Shown: positions 1-8,897, counted from the stretch's first letter. The stretch is 64,000 nt of DNA from Bog-756 sp963806455 (GCA_963806455.1 CAWDXZ010000001.1:806001-870000), one strand, 5' to 3'. Numbers and translations are program-made. The notes: generated from the sequence alone by a model not told the origin.

Positions 1-1830
1 GGTCAACGCTGGGTCGGACTCTGCCCCTTCCACGGGGAGAAGACGCCCTCGTTCAGCGTGAACGCCGAGGAGGGCTTCTACTACTGCTTCGGCTGCCAGG
101 CCAAAGGGGACGCCATCAGCTTCGTCCGGGCCGTCGAGCACCTGGACTTCGTGGACGCGGTGCACCGGTTGGCCGATCGGGCCGGTGTCACCATCCGGGA
201 GGATGCCCAGTCCGGGCGCGACAGCCAGCGGCGCAAGGCCTTCCTCGAGTCCATGGAGGAGGCTGTCGAGTGGTACCACCGGCGGCTGCTCAACGGTTCT
301 GACGCCGGCCGGGCGCGCGACTACCTCCGCAGCCGGGGGTACGACGGCGAGGTGGTGCGACGCTTCCGGCTGGGTTGGGCGCCCGACGAGTGGGACGCCC
401 TGTGCACCGGCCTCAGGCTGAACGCGGCCGCCGCCGAGGGCGCCGGCCTCGGATTCGTGAACCGGCGGGGCCGGTTGCAGGATGCGTTCCGGGCGCGGAT
501 CCTCTTCCCCATCTGCGACCCCTCGGGCCACCCGGTCGCCCTGGGTGGCCGGATCCTGCCCGACAGCGAGGACCCGGCCAAGTACAAGAACTCCTCGGAG
601 ACGCCCATCTACTCCAAGCGGCGCACGCTGTACGCCCTCAACTGGGCCAAGCAGCAGATCATCAAGACGGGCGAGGTGGTGGTCTGCGAGGGGTACACCG
701 ATGTGATCGGGCTGTTCGGCGTCGGCGTGGAGCGCGCCGTGGCCACCTGCGGGACGGCACTGGCCGAGGAGCACGTGAAGCTGTTGCGCAACTTCGCCTC
801 CCGGATCGTCCTGGCCTTCGATGCCGACACCGCCGGCCAGTCGGCGGCGGGCCGCTTCTACGAGTGGGAGCGCCGTCTCGAGATCGACGTGGCGGTGGCC
901 GACCTCCCCCCCGGATCCGACCCCGGGGAGCTGGCCCGGACCGATCCCGATCGGCTCCGGGCCGCCGTCGACGAGGCCAAACCGTTCCTCCGGTTCCGGG
1001 TGGAGCGCATCCTCGATGCCGCCCAGCTGGACACCTCCGAGGGTCGGGCCAAGGCGGCCGACGCCGCGCTGGGGGCCGTGGCCGAGCACCCGGACAACCT
1101 GGTGCGCGACCAGTACGTGATGCAGGTGGCGGAACGTTGCCGGCTCGAGCCGCCACCGCTCCGCGAACGCCTCGAACGGCTCCGGAACGAGCAGCGCCGG
1201 ACCCGTTCGGCGGCGACGCCGTCGGACGGCGGGGGGGCGCCCGCCGGTCGCCGGCGACCGGTCCCGGCGCCGCCGGACGGGTCGTGGGTCCGTGAGCCCG
1301 ATGACGAGGACGGCCCGGCGTCCCCGGTGCGGGCCGGCCCCCGGGGCGCCGGCCCGACGTCGGACCGGACCGGGGGCCCACGGGAGTTCCGGCCCGGGCT
1401 CGAGGCGCTCCGGTTGGCCATCCACCGACCCGAGGATGTGGGGAACCGGCTGGAGGCCGCCCTGTTCCGCGACGACCTGCAGCGGGCTGCGTTCCAGGCC
1501 CTGGTCGACGCGGACGACCTGCACCAGGCCATCGACACGGCGCCCGCGCCCGTCCAGGAGCTCCTGGTCCGGCTGACCGTGGAGGAGCCGACCAGCGAGC
1601 CCGAGGATGTCGTGTTGCAGCTGGTCCGGCACGCCGCCCGGCGTGAGCTCCGGGTGATCACGACCGAGGCACGGACCTCACCGACCGCCGCCCGCGAGGC
1701 GGTCGAGGTGACGGCCTGGGTCCAGGCGCTCGACGATCCGAGTGCGTCGGCGGCGGCGACGGCCAGGTTGGTAGCCTGGCTGGTGGTGAGGGCACAGACC
1801 AGCGGTCCGGGGCGGGAGGATGAGGAGTGA
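1..1830 (+). CDS. dnaG: DNA primase DnaG (5' end cut by window)
   Basis: Synthesises RNA primers for the replication fork. The reading frame is open from the first base, so the start codon and probably the first 30-40 residues lie outside the window; 609 residues are visible. A CHC2 zinc finger is seen at visible residues C8, H11, C29 and C32. The TOPRIM catalytic core shows EGYTD near residue 230 and the metal-binding pair in AFDADTAG (D274, D276). A proline/arginine-rich linker (about 400-450) precedes a C-terminal region that in the family binds the DnaB helicase. The stop codon overlaps the GTG start of the sigma-factor gene (GTGA), so the two are probably translationally coupled. This dnaG-rpoD order is the classic macromolecular-synthesis arrangement. 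Confidence 0.97.
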   Translation, partial: GQRWVGLCPFHGEKTPSFSVNAEEGFYYCFGCQAKGDAISFVRAVEHLDFVDAVHRLADRAGVTIREDAQSGRDSQRRKAFLESMEEAVEWYHRRLLNGSDAGRARDYLRSRGYDGEVVRRFRLGWAPDEWDALCTGLRLNAAAAEGAGLGFVNRRGRLQDAFRARILFPICDPSGHPVALGGRILPDSEDPAKYKNSSETPIYSKRRTLYALNWAKQQIIKTGEVVVCEGYTDVIGLFGVGVERAVATCGTALAEEHVKLLRNFASRIVLAFDADTAGQSAAGRFYEWERRLEIDVAVADLPPGSDPGELARTDPDRLRAAVDEAKPFLRFRVERILDAAQLDTSEGRAKAADAALGAVAEHPDNLVRDQYVMQVAERCRLEPPPLRERLERLRNEQRRTRSAATPSDGGGAPAGRRRPVPAPPDGSWVREPDDEDGPASPVRAGPRGAGPTSDRTGGPREFRPGLEALRLAIHRPEDVGNRLEAALFRDDLQRAAFQALVDADDLHQAIDTAPAPVQELLVRLTVEEPTSEPEDVVLQLVRHAARRELRVITTEARTSPTAAREAVEVTAWVQALDDPSASAAATARLVAWLVVRAQTSGPGREDEE

Positions 1831-3305
1831 CCACTGAGCAGGGTTCGCCCCTCGTGACCGTGGAAGTGGAACGCATGGACCTCCCCCCGACCACGAGTGC
1901 CGCCGCCACGACATTGGACGCGCTTCCCGAGGAACAGTTCGAAGCGCTGATCCGCCTGGGCCAAGCGCGTGGTGGACTGACCCAGGACGACCTCATGACC
2001 GTGCTGCGCTCGGTCGAACTGAGTGCGGAGCTCATCTCCGACGTGGTGGCCCGAGTCAGGGCCGCCGGGGTCGAGTTCACCTATGACGCCGATGTGGCGG
2101 CCACGGTGCCGGTGACCGGTGCCGCCGTCGAAGACCTCACCGACGTGCTGCTCGAGGAGGTTCCCCGTCCCGCCGACTCGCCCAACGGGTCGGTCCCGCC
2201 GGACGGGGCCGCACCGGGCCGGATCCTCGGGCTCGAACCCCCGGCGGGGCGCGTCGCCCCGGTGCCGACCCTGGGCCGCGACAGTCCGGCCCGCGGCGCC
2301 GACCGGGCTGCGGGCCGCCGGGAGCGCCCCCCGCGGCGGCCGGCCGACGACGGGTACAGCGACGCTGACGGATTCAGGGGATCGGCGGCCGATCCGGTGC
2401 ACATGTACCTGAAGGAGATCGGCAAGGTCAAGCTGCTCGATGCCTCCCTCGAGGTCGAGCTGGCCGAGCGCATCCTGGCCGGCAACGAGGCCGCCGAGCG
2501 AATGGCGGCCTTCGAGGGCGGCCCGAGCGAGAGCTATCCGGACCGGGTCCACGACCGGGTACTGGTGCGGCGGGGACAGGCGGCCAAGGAGGCACTCATC
2601 GAGGCCAACCTCCGACTGGTGGTGTCGATCGCCAAGCGCTACCGCAACCGCGGGCTCGCCTTCCTCGACCTGATCCAGGAGGGGAACCTCGGGCTGATGC
2701 GGGCGGTCGAGAAGTTCGACCACACCAAGGGCTTCAAATTCTCCACCTACGCCACGTGGTGGATACGCCAGGCCATCACCCGGGCCATCGCCGACCAGGC
2801 CCGGACCATCCGCATCCCGGTGCACATGGTGGAGACCATCAACAAGGTCGTCTGGGCACAACGTCAGTTGCTGCAGGAACTGGGCCGCGAGCCCAGCGCC
2901 GAGGAGGTGGCCGGCCGGGTCGACTTCTCCATCGAACGGGTCCGCGAGATCCAACGCATCAACCAGGACACGGTCTCACTCGAGCAGCCCATGGGCGACG
3001 AGGACGACTTCAGCCTGTCCGACCTCATCGAGGACCGCGAGGCGGTGGTTCCCGACGATGCCGCGGCCCGCATGATGCTGGACGACGCGGTGCGGGAGGC
3101 GCTGGGCCATCTCTCGCCGCGCGAGCAGGATGTCGTGCGGCTCCGTTTCGGGCTGGAGGACGGCAAGATCCGGACCCTCGAAGAGGTGGGCAAGGCCTTC
3201 GGGGTCACCCGGGAGCGGATCAGGCAGATCGAGGCCAAGACGTTGGCGAAGTTGCGCCGGCCGGAGTCGGCCCAGCTGCTGCGCGACTACCTCGACGAGG
3301 CCTGA
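1827..3305 (+). CDS. rpoD: primary (group 1) RNA polymerase sigma factor RpoD/SigA
   Basis: Housekeeping sigma factor of 492 residues that directs RNA polymerase to -10/-35 promoters. An acidic, poorly conserved N-terminus (1-185) is followed by region 1.2 (DPVHMYLKEIG, about 188-200). Region 2 carries RLVVSIAKRYRNRG, the core-binding DLIQEGNLGLMRAVEKFD and the -10 recognition segment FSTYATWWIRQAI. Region 3 follows, then region 4 with the -35 recognition helix GVTRERIRQIEAKTLAKLR near the end. The GTG start overlaps the dnaG stop. The last 19 bases overlap the 3' end of a convergent small gene. The strong match over regions 2-4 and the position after dnaG make a primary rather than alternative sigma factor the clear reading. 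Confidence 0.97.
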   Translation: MTTEQGSPLVTVEVERMDLPPTTSAAATTLDALPEEQFEALIRLGQARGGLTQDDLMTVLRSVELSAELISDVVARVRAAGVEFTYDADVAATVPVTGAAVEDLTDVLLEEVPRPADSPNGSVPPDGAAPGRILGLEPPAGRVAPVPTLGRDSPARGADRAAGRRERPPRRPADDGYSDADGFRGSAADPVHMYLKEIGKVKLLDASLEVELAERILAGNEAAERMAAFEGGPSESYPDRVHDRVLVRRGQAAKEALIEANLRLVVSIAKRYRNRGLAFLDLIQEGNLGLMRAVEKFDHTKGFKFSTYATWWIRQAITRAIADQARTIRIPVHMVETINKVVWAQRQLLQELGREPSAEEVAGRVDFSIERVREIQRINQDTVSLEQPMGDEDDFSLSDLIEDREAVVPDDAAARMMLDDAVREALGHLSPREQDVVRLRFGLEDGKIRTLEEVGKAFGVTRERIRQIEAKTLAKLRRPESAQLLRDYLDEA

Positions 3306-3682
3306 CTCCCGACCAGCGGCGGCCGAGGGCGGGATCCAGGATGGCGGGGGGACGGGTCGGACCCATGCCGTCGGTGGTTCAAGGCGTTGGCCAGGTCTTC
3401 AGCCAGGTCGGCAGCGATGGCGTCGGCCGCCTGGTCGCCGTCGCGCCAGCCCAGCCGGACACCGATGGAGTCCTTCATTCTCTCGATCCCGAGGGCGGCC
3501 ACCGCCTTGGACTTGCGGCCGACCAGGGTGGCCGTTCCCGTGACGGGCGCTGATCGACCCATGTCGGTGATCGTTCGCACGATCTGGAGATAGCGCTCTC
3601 GACCGGCCCGCGCCCCCAACAGGTAGCCCACGAGGAAGGCCATCACCGTGCCGATGCGGAACTTCACCGGCCCATTGTGCAC
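3287..3682 (-). CDS. small membrane-anchored protein of unknown function
   Basis: 131 residues. The N-terminus has a short hydrophobic glycine-rich segment, FLVGYLLGARAGRERY (about residues 15-31). This motif is typical of small actinobacterial proteins resembling YtxH/glycine-zipper proteins that sit near the membrane. The remainder is charged and alanine-rich, and the C-terminal tail is proline/arginine-rich and probably disordered. It converges on rpoD, with a 19-base overlap of the 3' ends. The ATG at residue 14 (MAFLVGYLL) is an alternative start. The function is unknown; a role in envelope stress would be a guess. Confidence 0.6.
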   Translation of the reverse strand: MHNGPVKFRIGTVMAFLVGYLLGARAGRERYLQIVRTITDMGRSAPVTGTATLVGRKSKAVAALGIERMKDSIGVRLGWRDGDQAADAIAADLAEDLANALNHRRHGSDPSPRHPGSRPRPPLVGSQASSR

Positions 3683-3781
3683 CGCTCGGCGCCTCCCTGC
3701 ATCCTTGCCTCCGGACCGGTGACCACCGGGCTAGTGTCCACAGGCGCGCCGCCGCGCCTCCGGGCCGCGGCGACGGCCATT

Positions 3782-3854
3782 TCCGGGGTAGCTCAATCGG
3801 CAGAGCAAGCGGCTGTTAACCGCTAGGTTGAGAGTTCGAGTCTCTCCCCCGGAG
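3782..3854 (+). tRNA. tRNA-Asn (GTT)
   Basis: A 73-nt cloverleaf. The acceptor stem TCCGGGG pairs with CCCCGGA, followed by discriminator G. The anticodon stem AGCGG/CCGCT closes loop CTGTTAA with anticodon GTT. The T arm carries GTTCGAGTC. CCA is not encoded. Confidence 0.96.
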
Positions 3855-3989
3855 CTTTCCCAGCTCAGGAGCCTCACGCTCCCGCCGGCGACGCCCGTCC
3901 GGCCGGGCCTGGCCACTGCGAAACTGCCCGGTGACGGCGGTCACGACACCGGATCAGGCCCCAAACTCTGGCAAGATCAGTGGGTGGGG

Positions 3990-4271
3990 ATGCGGAACCA
4001 GCCCATGCGGGTCGTCGTCGTGGTGGGCCTGTGGGCCATGTGGGTCCTGTGGACCGTGACCCGATTCACCAGCACCGCCATCGTGACGATTCCGGCCACC
4101 ACCACGACGTGCCCCACCTTCCAGACCTGCGCCACCCCGGCGGCGGTGGCGGTCCAGCGGCAGTTCAGCTGGAGCTGGTGGCACTTCGTCTTCACCCTGA
4201 TCGGTGCCGCCCTCCTGGTGGCGGCCTCGGTGATGATCCTTCGCACACCGCGGTCGGTCGACGAGCTCTGA
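3990..4271 (+). CDS. small two-helix membrane protein, unknown
   Basis: About 93 residues. Two hydrophobic segments are visible: one right after the start (VVVVVGLWAMWVLWTV) and one near the C-terminus (FVFTLIGAALLVAASVMIL). They flank a threonine-rich loop with two cysteines (CPTFQTCATPA), which would face outside if both termini are cytoplasmic. The ATG at 3990 is chosen because the frame upstream runs through the tRNA; an in-frame GTG at 3984 and ATG at 4005 are alternatives. No family was recognised. Confidence 0.55.
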   Translation: MRNQPMRVVVVVGLWAMWVLWTVTRFTSTAIVTIPATTTTCPTFQTCATPAAVAVQRQFSWSWWHFVFTLIGAALLVAASVMILRTPRSVDEL

Positions 4272-4338
4272 TCTCCGCCCGGTCGGAATCGCACCGGGCC
4301 GCCCGCGCCGGGGAATCGGCCGCGGCTCGGGTCCCCGC

Positions 4339-4728
4339 TCAGGTGCGGAGCCGGTCGGTGGCCAGGGCCACCACGTCCTGGTGGTCGACGCCACCCGCCC
4401 CGGCCACCCGGGCGAGGAGGCCGGCGAGGTAGGAGGCGAGGGTGAGGGTGTCCTGTCGCGGGCCGTGGCCGGTCAGCGGCACCGGCTCCTCGCCACGGTC
4501 GAGCCCGGCCGCCCCGAGGACCGCCTCCCGCAGCGCCCACAGGGCCTGGGCCGCCTCCTCGGACCTGACCCCGGCCCGGCGCATCCACGCGGAAAGGCCC
4601 AGTTCGAGGGCGAGATCCGGGCCCTCGGGGGACCGCGGGCCGAAGGTGGCGAGACCGTAGAAGGCCATCTCGGCGAAGTGGCGGGCGACCGAGGGGTCGG
4701 GGACGAGGCGGGGCAGGCTGGAGGCCAT
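4339..4728 (-). CDS. hypothetical protein, mostly helical
   Basis: 129 residues starting MASSLPRLVPDP. It is alanine/leucine-rich without a membrane segment, and looks like a small soluble helical protein. It lies divergently 82 bases from the ku gene. The same frame is open further upstream, but those codons would overlap the ku coding region, so the ATG at 4728 is preferred. No recognisable domain; it could be a lineage-specific protein. Confidence 0.5.
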   Translation of the reverse strand: MASSLPRLVPDPSVARHFAEMAFYGLATFGPRSPEGPDLALELGLSAWMRRAGVRSEEAAQALWALREAVLGAAGLDRGEEPVPLTGHGPRQDTLTLASYLAGLLARVAGAGGVDHQDVVALATDRLRT

Positions 4729-4810
4729 CGGGGCCAGTGTGACGAGGGGGTGTGCCAGGGTGGTGGACCCATGGTGGTCAGGGGGGCCTGACCTGGGTAA
4801 AGCTAGGGGA

Positions 4811-5758
4811 ATGGCACGCACCATCTGGAAGGGCTCGCTCAGCTTCGGCCTGGTCAACGTCCCGGTCGGCCTGTACCCGGCCACGGCCGAGAAGGCCATC
4901 CGCTTCCACCAGTTCGAGGTGGGCACGGCGGACCGCATCCGCTACCGCAAGGTCAACGAGCGCACTGGCGCCGAGGTGGCCCCCGAGGACATCGTGCGGG
5001 GGGTGGACCTGGGCGGCGGGGAGTACGTGATCCTCTCGGACGAGGAGCTGGCCGCCGCCGAGCCGGAGCGCTCGAAGCTCATCGAGATCACCGACTTCGT
5101 GGATCTCACCGACATCGACCCTGTCTACTTCCGGGCCACCTACTACCTCGCCCCCGAGGGGGAGGCGGCCGAGAAGGCCTATGCCCTGCTGCGTTCGGTC
5201 ATGGGCCGAGCCCAGAAGATCGCCATCGGCACCCTCGTCATGCGCAACAAGGAGTACCCCGTCGCCATCCGCCCCGACGAGCGGGTGCTGTTGCTCGAAA
5301 CCCTCTACTTCGCCGACGAGATCCGCCAACCCGATGAGGAGCTGCCGGGGCTGCCCCACGCCGTCGAGCTCAGTGACAAGGAGACGGCCATGGCCGAGCT
5401 GCTGGTCCAGTCCATGGAGAGCGCCTGGGACCCCACCCGCTACGAGGACACTCACCGGGCCAAGGTCGCCACCCTGATCGAGGAGAAGCGCCAGGGCCGC
5501 GAGATCGTGGAAGCGGTGGCAGCCGAGCGACCGGGGACCAAGGTGGTCGACCTCATGGAGGCCCTGAGCGCCAGCATCGACGAGGCCCGCCAGAGGTCCC
5601 CCGTCGGTCAGGCCGACGGGGACGGTGCCCCGGCCAAGCGGGCCGCCGCCAAGCGTGCCGCGCCGGCCAAGCGCGCCCGGAGCGGCACCGCAGCCAAACC
5701 CGCCGCCTTGTCCCGCACGAAGAAGGCCGCCCCGAGGCCCCGCCGCAAGGCTTCCTGA
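4811..5758 (+). CDS. ku: non-homologous end-joining protein Ku
   Basis: Bacterial Ku homodimer that encircles broken DNA ends and recruits ligase D. The 315-residue product begins with the family signature ARTIWKGSLSFGLVNVPV and continues with KVNERTG and the Ku core (about 10-260). The C-terminus (about 275-315) is a lysine/alanine/arginine-rich tail with AAKRAAPAKRA-type repeats, as in other actinobacterial Ku proteins, where it increases DNA affinity. The ATG is used because the protein then starts exactly at the conserved N-terminus. No ligD is present in this window, so the partner must lie elsewhere. Confidence 0.95.
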   Translation: MARTIWKGSLSFGLVNVPVGLYPATAEKAIRFHQFEVGTADRIRYRKVNERTGAEVAPEDIVRGVDLGGGEYVILSDEELAAAEPERSKLIEITDFVDLTDIDPVYFRATYYLAPEGEAAEKAYALLRSVMGRAQKIAIGTLVMRNKEYPVAIRPDERVLLLETLYFADEIRQPDEELPGLPHAVELSDKETAMAELLVQSMESAWDPTRYEDTHRAKVATLIEEKRQGREIVEAVAAERPGTKVVDLMEALSASIDEARQRSPVGQADGDGAPAKRAAAKRAAPAKRARSGTAAKPAALSRTKKAAPRPRRKAS

Positions 5759-5764
5759 GTCCGG

Positions 5765-5789
5765 GGCCCGGGATGTCTAGGCCCGGGCC
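5765..5789. terminator. hairpin between convergent ku and hypothetical gene
   Basis: An 8-bp perfect stem GGCCCGGG/CCCGGGCC with a 9-nt loop lies between the two convergent 3' ends and overlaps the stop of the minus-strand gene. There is no T-run, as is common in high-GC actinobacteria, so its role as a bidirectional terminator is inferred. The same stem sequence recurs after panD (38133-38155). Confidence 0.45.
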
Positions 5790-6340
5790 AGCATGCGGTC
5801 CTTCACCAGCTTGAAGTCGTCGAAGAGCCGGCTGAAGGCGGCGGCGTGGCCGTCGGGGTCGGTGCCATAGACCTGTCTCATCAGCATCAGTGACTCGATG
5901 TCCGCCTCCAGGGCCGACTCCACCATGGTGGCGTGGGTGGTGTAGACGTCGGTGCAGGCCTGGATGGTCTCCCGGAGGAAGTCCTCGTCCGGGCCCTCGG
6001 CCCGGCCCACCAGGGCCATGGCGTCGAGCGTGAGGTCGAGGGCGACGACCTGTGCGCCCATGAACACCGAGACCATCGTGCCCCGCAGGGCGACGTCGGC
6101 GGCAGCCTTGAGGTAGTTGTGCCCGAGCCAGAACGTCTTCGCCATACTGCCCACTTCGGCGGCGATGGGCTCCAGGTGGCTGCGGGCGTCCCGATAGCAC
6201 GCGTCCGTCTGGTCGCCGGCCGAGTGGTCCGCGATCAGGCACTCGGCGAGCTCCTCGACGATGACGTACGTCAGCGAGAGCCGGCGCTGCAGATCGTCCA
6301 CCTGGGAGGAAAGGGCCCCTTGCCGCTGACGCTTACCCAT
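5777..6340 (-). CDS. hypothetical helical protein
   Basis: 187 residues starting MGKRQRQGALSS. The protein looks all-helical, with regularly spaced leucines and a methionine/valine-rich middle (TMVSVFMGAQVVALDLTLDAMALVG), and no clear signal peptide. The chosen ATG drops an upstream open stretch containing a 12-bp tandem repeat that is probably non-coding. It converges on ku. No family was recognised, although the pattern resembles a coiled or four-helix bundle. Confidence 0.6.
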   Translation of the reverse strand: MGKRQRQGALSSQVDDLQRRLSLTYVIVEELAECLIADHSAGDQTDACYRDARSHLEPIAAEVGSMAKTFWLGHNYLKAAADVALRGTMVSVFMGAQVVALDLTLDAMALVGRAEGPDEDFLRETIQACTDVYTTHATMVESALEADIESLMLMRQVYGTDPDGHAAAFSRLFDDFKLVKDRMLARA

Positions 6341-6627
6341 GCCCAGATCCTTGCGGGAGCTGCGCTCTGCGTCAATCGGTTGCGGAGAAAGGTCACGGAG
6401 AGTGGGTCCCGCTCCGGCGCCCACGGCCTGCTCCACGGCCTGCTCCACGGCCTACTCCGCACGGTTGTCCCACGTCACCCCGCGGGTTGTACGCTCGCAC
6501 CTCGAGGTGGCCGGGTCGGTTGTCCCGGTCGCCGCCAGAAGACCGGGGACCGATGCCGGGGGCGGACCCCGAGCTCTCGAGATCGTGGGGACACTGAGCC
6601 CGAAGGAGGATAAAAGCCCAGTTCAGA
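6341..6627. other. intergenic stretch with 12-bp tandem repeat
   Basis: Gap between a minus-strand gene start and the tRNA(CAT) gene. It contains three copies of the 12-bp unit CCACGGCCTGCT (6421-6432, 6433-6444, 6445-6456, the last with one change). The promoters of both flanking genes should lie here, but no consensus -35/-10 pair stands out. Confidence 0.6.
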
Positions 6628-6700
6628 GGGGCAGTAGCTCAGTGGTCAGAGCAGGGGACTCATAATCCCTCGGTCGCAGGTTCGATCCCTGCCTGCCCCA
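6628..6700 (+). tRNA. tRNA with CAT anticodon (elongator Met, or Ile2 if modified)
   Basis: A 73-nt cloverleaf. The acceptor stem GGGGCAG pairs with CTGCCCC, with discriminator A. The anticodon loop CTCATAA carries CAT, and the T arm is GCAGG-TTCGATC-CCTGC. The first base pair is G-C, so it is not an initiator tRNA. Sequence alone cannot exclude tRNA-Ile2, whose C34 becomes lysidine; TilS identity elements would decide. CCA is not encoded. Confidence 0.9.
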
Positions 6701-6781
6701 CTCGTCGGACAGGTTCGGCACCGGTCGGCCGCTGATGCGGCATCGGCGGTGGCAGGAGAGCGCCAGTAGCAGAGGAGATCC

Positions 6782-7150
6782 ATGGACATCGAGCAGTTCT
6801 ACAGCGCCGACGAGCGCCGTCGGCAGTCGGCCGAGGTCGAGCTCGGCACCGATTGGTTCGACGCCAGGGGGAACCGCTACGAGCTCAGCTGGGTGGAGGA
6901 CACCGGCGAGCTCTACACCATGCTCGAACTGGTCCCCGAAGCGGACTCATTCACCCCGTTCGGCGACATCGAAGTCGAGAGCATCCCCGTCGATCGCATC
7001 CTGGTCATGGTCGTCGGGTACATCCCCACCCTCGCCGACGTGGAGCAGGTCCTCTCGGGCTGGCCCGAGAGGATGGCCCACGCCGACGGGATCTCCTGGG
7101 TGGCCGACCGATTGAGGGCGAACCGCGTGCCGGCCGCTCCTCCGGTATGA
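6782..7150 (+). CDS. hypothetical protein
   Basis: 122 residues, acidic, with alternating hydrophobic/charged stretches suggestive of a small alpha/beta protein (WFDARGNRYELSWVEDTGELY, then PVDRILVMVVGYIPTLADVEQVL). The ATG is preceded by a good ribosome site (AGAGGAGAT). It heads a tight run of same-strand genes reaching the SnoaL-like gene. No known family was recognised. Confidence 0.65.
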   Translation: MDIEQFYSADERRRQSAEVELGTDWFDARGNRYELSWVEDTGELYTMLELVPEADSFTPFGDIEVESIPVDRILVMVVGYIPTLADVEQVLSGWPERMAHADGISWVADRLRANRVPAAPPV

Positions 7151-7241
7151 GGTCCGCCTCGGGGCCGGCGCGGCCCGAACTCTCCGGTGGTGCCGCCCGG
7201 CCGGCCGTGGTGTCATCCGGGGATGGAGGAGGTCGGTCACC

Positions 7242-7601
7242 GTGCACGTGATGGTCGATCTGTCCTCGGGGTCGGTGTCGCTCGGCGACCGCGATGACAC
7301 ACAACGCTTCTCGGTCCTGGTGCTCCCGGCCGGGCCCGAGGACAGCGCCGACCCGGGGGCCCTCGGCGCCGTGGCCGCCGCACTGAGCGTGCACGATGCC
7401 GGCACCATCGACCCGGACGGCAATGCCTTCATCCCGGTCGCCGCGGTCAGACGCCTGGCCCAGGCCACCGCCCGGCAGGAGGGGGAGCTCGGTGAGGATT
7501 GGGAGGCCCGGTTCGCCGGCATGATCGAGGCGGCGTCGGCCGAGGGGTGGGTCACCGACGAGGGTGCCATCCGCGCCCACATCGAGTGGAGCGGTCCGTG
7601 A
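7242..7601 (+). CDS. hypothetical protein coupled to a luciferase-like oxidoreductase
   Basis: 119 residues from a GTG start. The N-terminal half is beta-rich (HVMVDLSSGSVSLGDRDD). The C-terminal half is helical, with RLAQATARQEGELGEDWEARF and a tryptophan-containing end (GWVTDEGAIRAHIEW). Its stop overlaps the GTG start of the next gene (GTGA), so they are probably co-translated. No family was recognised; it may be an accessory protein for the neighbouring oxidoreductase, but that is only inferred from coupling. Confidence 0.65.
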   Translation: MHVMVDLSSGSVSLGDRDDTQRFSVLVLPAGPEDSADPGALGAVAAALSVHDAGTIDPDGNAFIPVAAVRRLAQATARQEGELGEDWEARFAGMIEAASAEGWVTDEGAIRAHIEWSGP

Positions 7602-8473
7602 GGTACTCCTATGCCGAGTCCATGGTCGACCCCGCCTACTACCTGCCGTTAGCGCAGTCAGCCGAGGATGCCGGCTACGACGGCATGGTGGTGCCGGACA
7701 GCATCTGCTACCCCAAGGAGTCCGACTCCTCCTACCCGTTCTCGCCGGACCATTCGCGCCAGTTCCTCGACGACAAGCCGTTCATCGAGCCCTTCTCGCT
7801 GATCCCGGCCATGGGTGCGGTCACCGAGCGCCTCCGTTTCATCACCTTCGTCCTCAAGCTCCCCATGCGGCACCCGCTGCTGGTGGCCAAGCAGGCCACG
7901 TCGGTGGCGGTGATGACGGGCAACCGGCTGGCCCTCGGGGTGGGGACGAGCCCGTGGCCCGAGGACTACGAGCTGTGCGACGTGCCCTGGGAAGGGCGGG
8001 GTCGCCGGATGGACGAGGCCGTCGACATCGTGCGCGGCCTGTCGGCCGGCGGGTACTTCGAGTACCACGGGGAGGTCTACGACCTGCCGCCCGTCAAGAT
8101 CACCCCGACCCCCGACGCCCGGCTCCCCATCCTCATCGGTGGCCATGCCACGGCGGCGTTGCGCCGGGCGGCCCGGTCCGACGGCTGGCTGCACGGAGGC
8201 GGAGATCCCGAGGACCTTCCCAGGCTCTTGGAGCGCCTGCGGACGCTGCGCCAGGAGGAGGGGACGTCCGAACAACCCTTCGAGGTCCACGTGATCTCGG
8301 GCGACGCCTATACGGCCGACGGCATCCGGCGACTCGAGGACCAGGGTGTCACCGATGTCATCGTGGGGTTCCGTTGGCCCTACGAGGTGGGGCCGGACAC
8401 CGAACCCCTCCAGGCGAAGGTGGACAACCTGCGCCGCTACGCCGAGGACGTCATCGGCGCCACCCGTCGATGA
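7598..8473 (+). CDS. LLM-class (luciferase-like) oxidoreductase, probably F420-dependent
   Basis: 291 residues of the bacterial luciferase-like fold, a TIM barrel that uses F420 or FMN for redox chemistry on small substrates. Seen are the N-terminal AEDAGYDGMVVPDS, the barrel signature MTGNRLALGVGTSPWPEDYE with RMDEAVDIVRGL, PDARLPILIGGHATAALRRA, and a C-terminal GVTDVIVGFRWPY. The order matches TIGR03619-type and related actinobacterial F420-dependent enzymes. GTG start overlaps the previous stop and the TGA overlaps the next ATG (ATGA), so three genes form a tight operon. The substrate cannot be read from the sequence, and F420 use rather than FMN is inferred from the actinobacterial context. 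Confidence 0.88.
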   Translation: MRYSYAESMVDPAYYLPLAQSAEDAGYDGMVVPDSICYPKESDSSYPFSPDHSRQFLDDKPFIEPFSLIPAMGAVTERLRFITFVLKLPMRHPLLVAKQATSVAVMTGNRLALGVGTSPWPEDYELCDVPWEGRGRRMDEAVDIVRGLSAGGYFEYHGEVYDLPPVKITPTPDARLPILIGGHATAALRRAARSDGWLHGGGDPEDLPRLLERLRTLRQEEGTSEQPFEVHVISGDAYTADGIRRLEDQGVTDVIVGFRWPYEVGPDTEPLQAKVDNLRRYAEDVIGATRR

Positions 8474-8865
8474 GGAGCGCCCGTGAGCTGGCCGAGGCCT
8501 CCATGGCCGCGGTGGAGGCCGGGGACCGCCAGGGGTGGTTGGCGCTGTTCGCCGATGACGCGGTGGTCGAGGACCCGGTCGGCCCGTCCGCCTTCGACCC
8601 CGACGGCACCGGCCACCGGGGTGCGGCCGCCATCGCCGCCTTCTACGACAACGTGATCGGCGTCAACGAGTCGATCCGGTTCACCGTGCACCAGTCGCTC
8701 GTGTGCGGGGACGAGGTGGCCAACGTGGGCGTGATCCGCATCACGCTCGCCGGCGGCACGGCGGTCGAGGTGGACGGTGTCTACACCTACCGCCGGTCGC
8801 CGGAGGGCTCGATCGCCGCCCTCCGCGCCTACTGGGAGCCGGACAAGGTGCGCCCCGTCGGCTAG
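8470..8865 (+). CDS. SnoaL-like / NTF2-fold protein
   Basis: 131 residues with the SnoaL/NTF2-like cone fold: an N-terminal helix (ARELAEASMAAVEAGDRQGW), then LALFADDAVVEDPVGPS, GTGHRGAAAIAAFYDNVIG and paired beta strands at the end. Family members are small isomerases, hydrolases or ligand-binding proteins. ATGA overlap with the luciferase-like gene implies a shared pathway. A steroid or polyketide-like substrate is possible but not demonstrated. Confidence 0.85.
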   Translation: MRSARELAEASMAAVEAGDRQGWLALFADDAVVEDPVGPSAFDPDGTGHRGAAAIAAFYDNVIGVNESIRFTVHQSLVCGDEVANVGVIRITLAGGTAVEVDGVYTYRRSPEGSIAALRAYWEPDKVRPVG

Positions 8866-8872
8866 CCGTCGG

Positions 8873-8897
8873 CAGGTCTCCTCCGGCAGGAGGCCTG
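8873..8897. terminator. hairpin between convergent genes
   Basis: A 10-bp stem (CAGGTCTCCT with AGGAGGCCTG, one G-T pair) and a 5-nt loop, followed by TT, lies between two convergent stop codons. A bidirectional terminator is the natural reading. Confidence 0.6.

Noticed and set aside
858..2954. 698-codon open frame on the minus strand across dnaG and rpoD
   Set aside because: It is antisense to two essential, clearly conserved genes; its product is low-complexity and arises from high GC in the third codon position.
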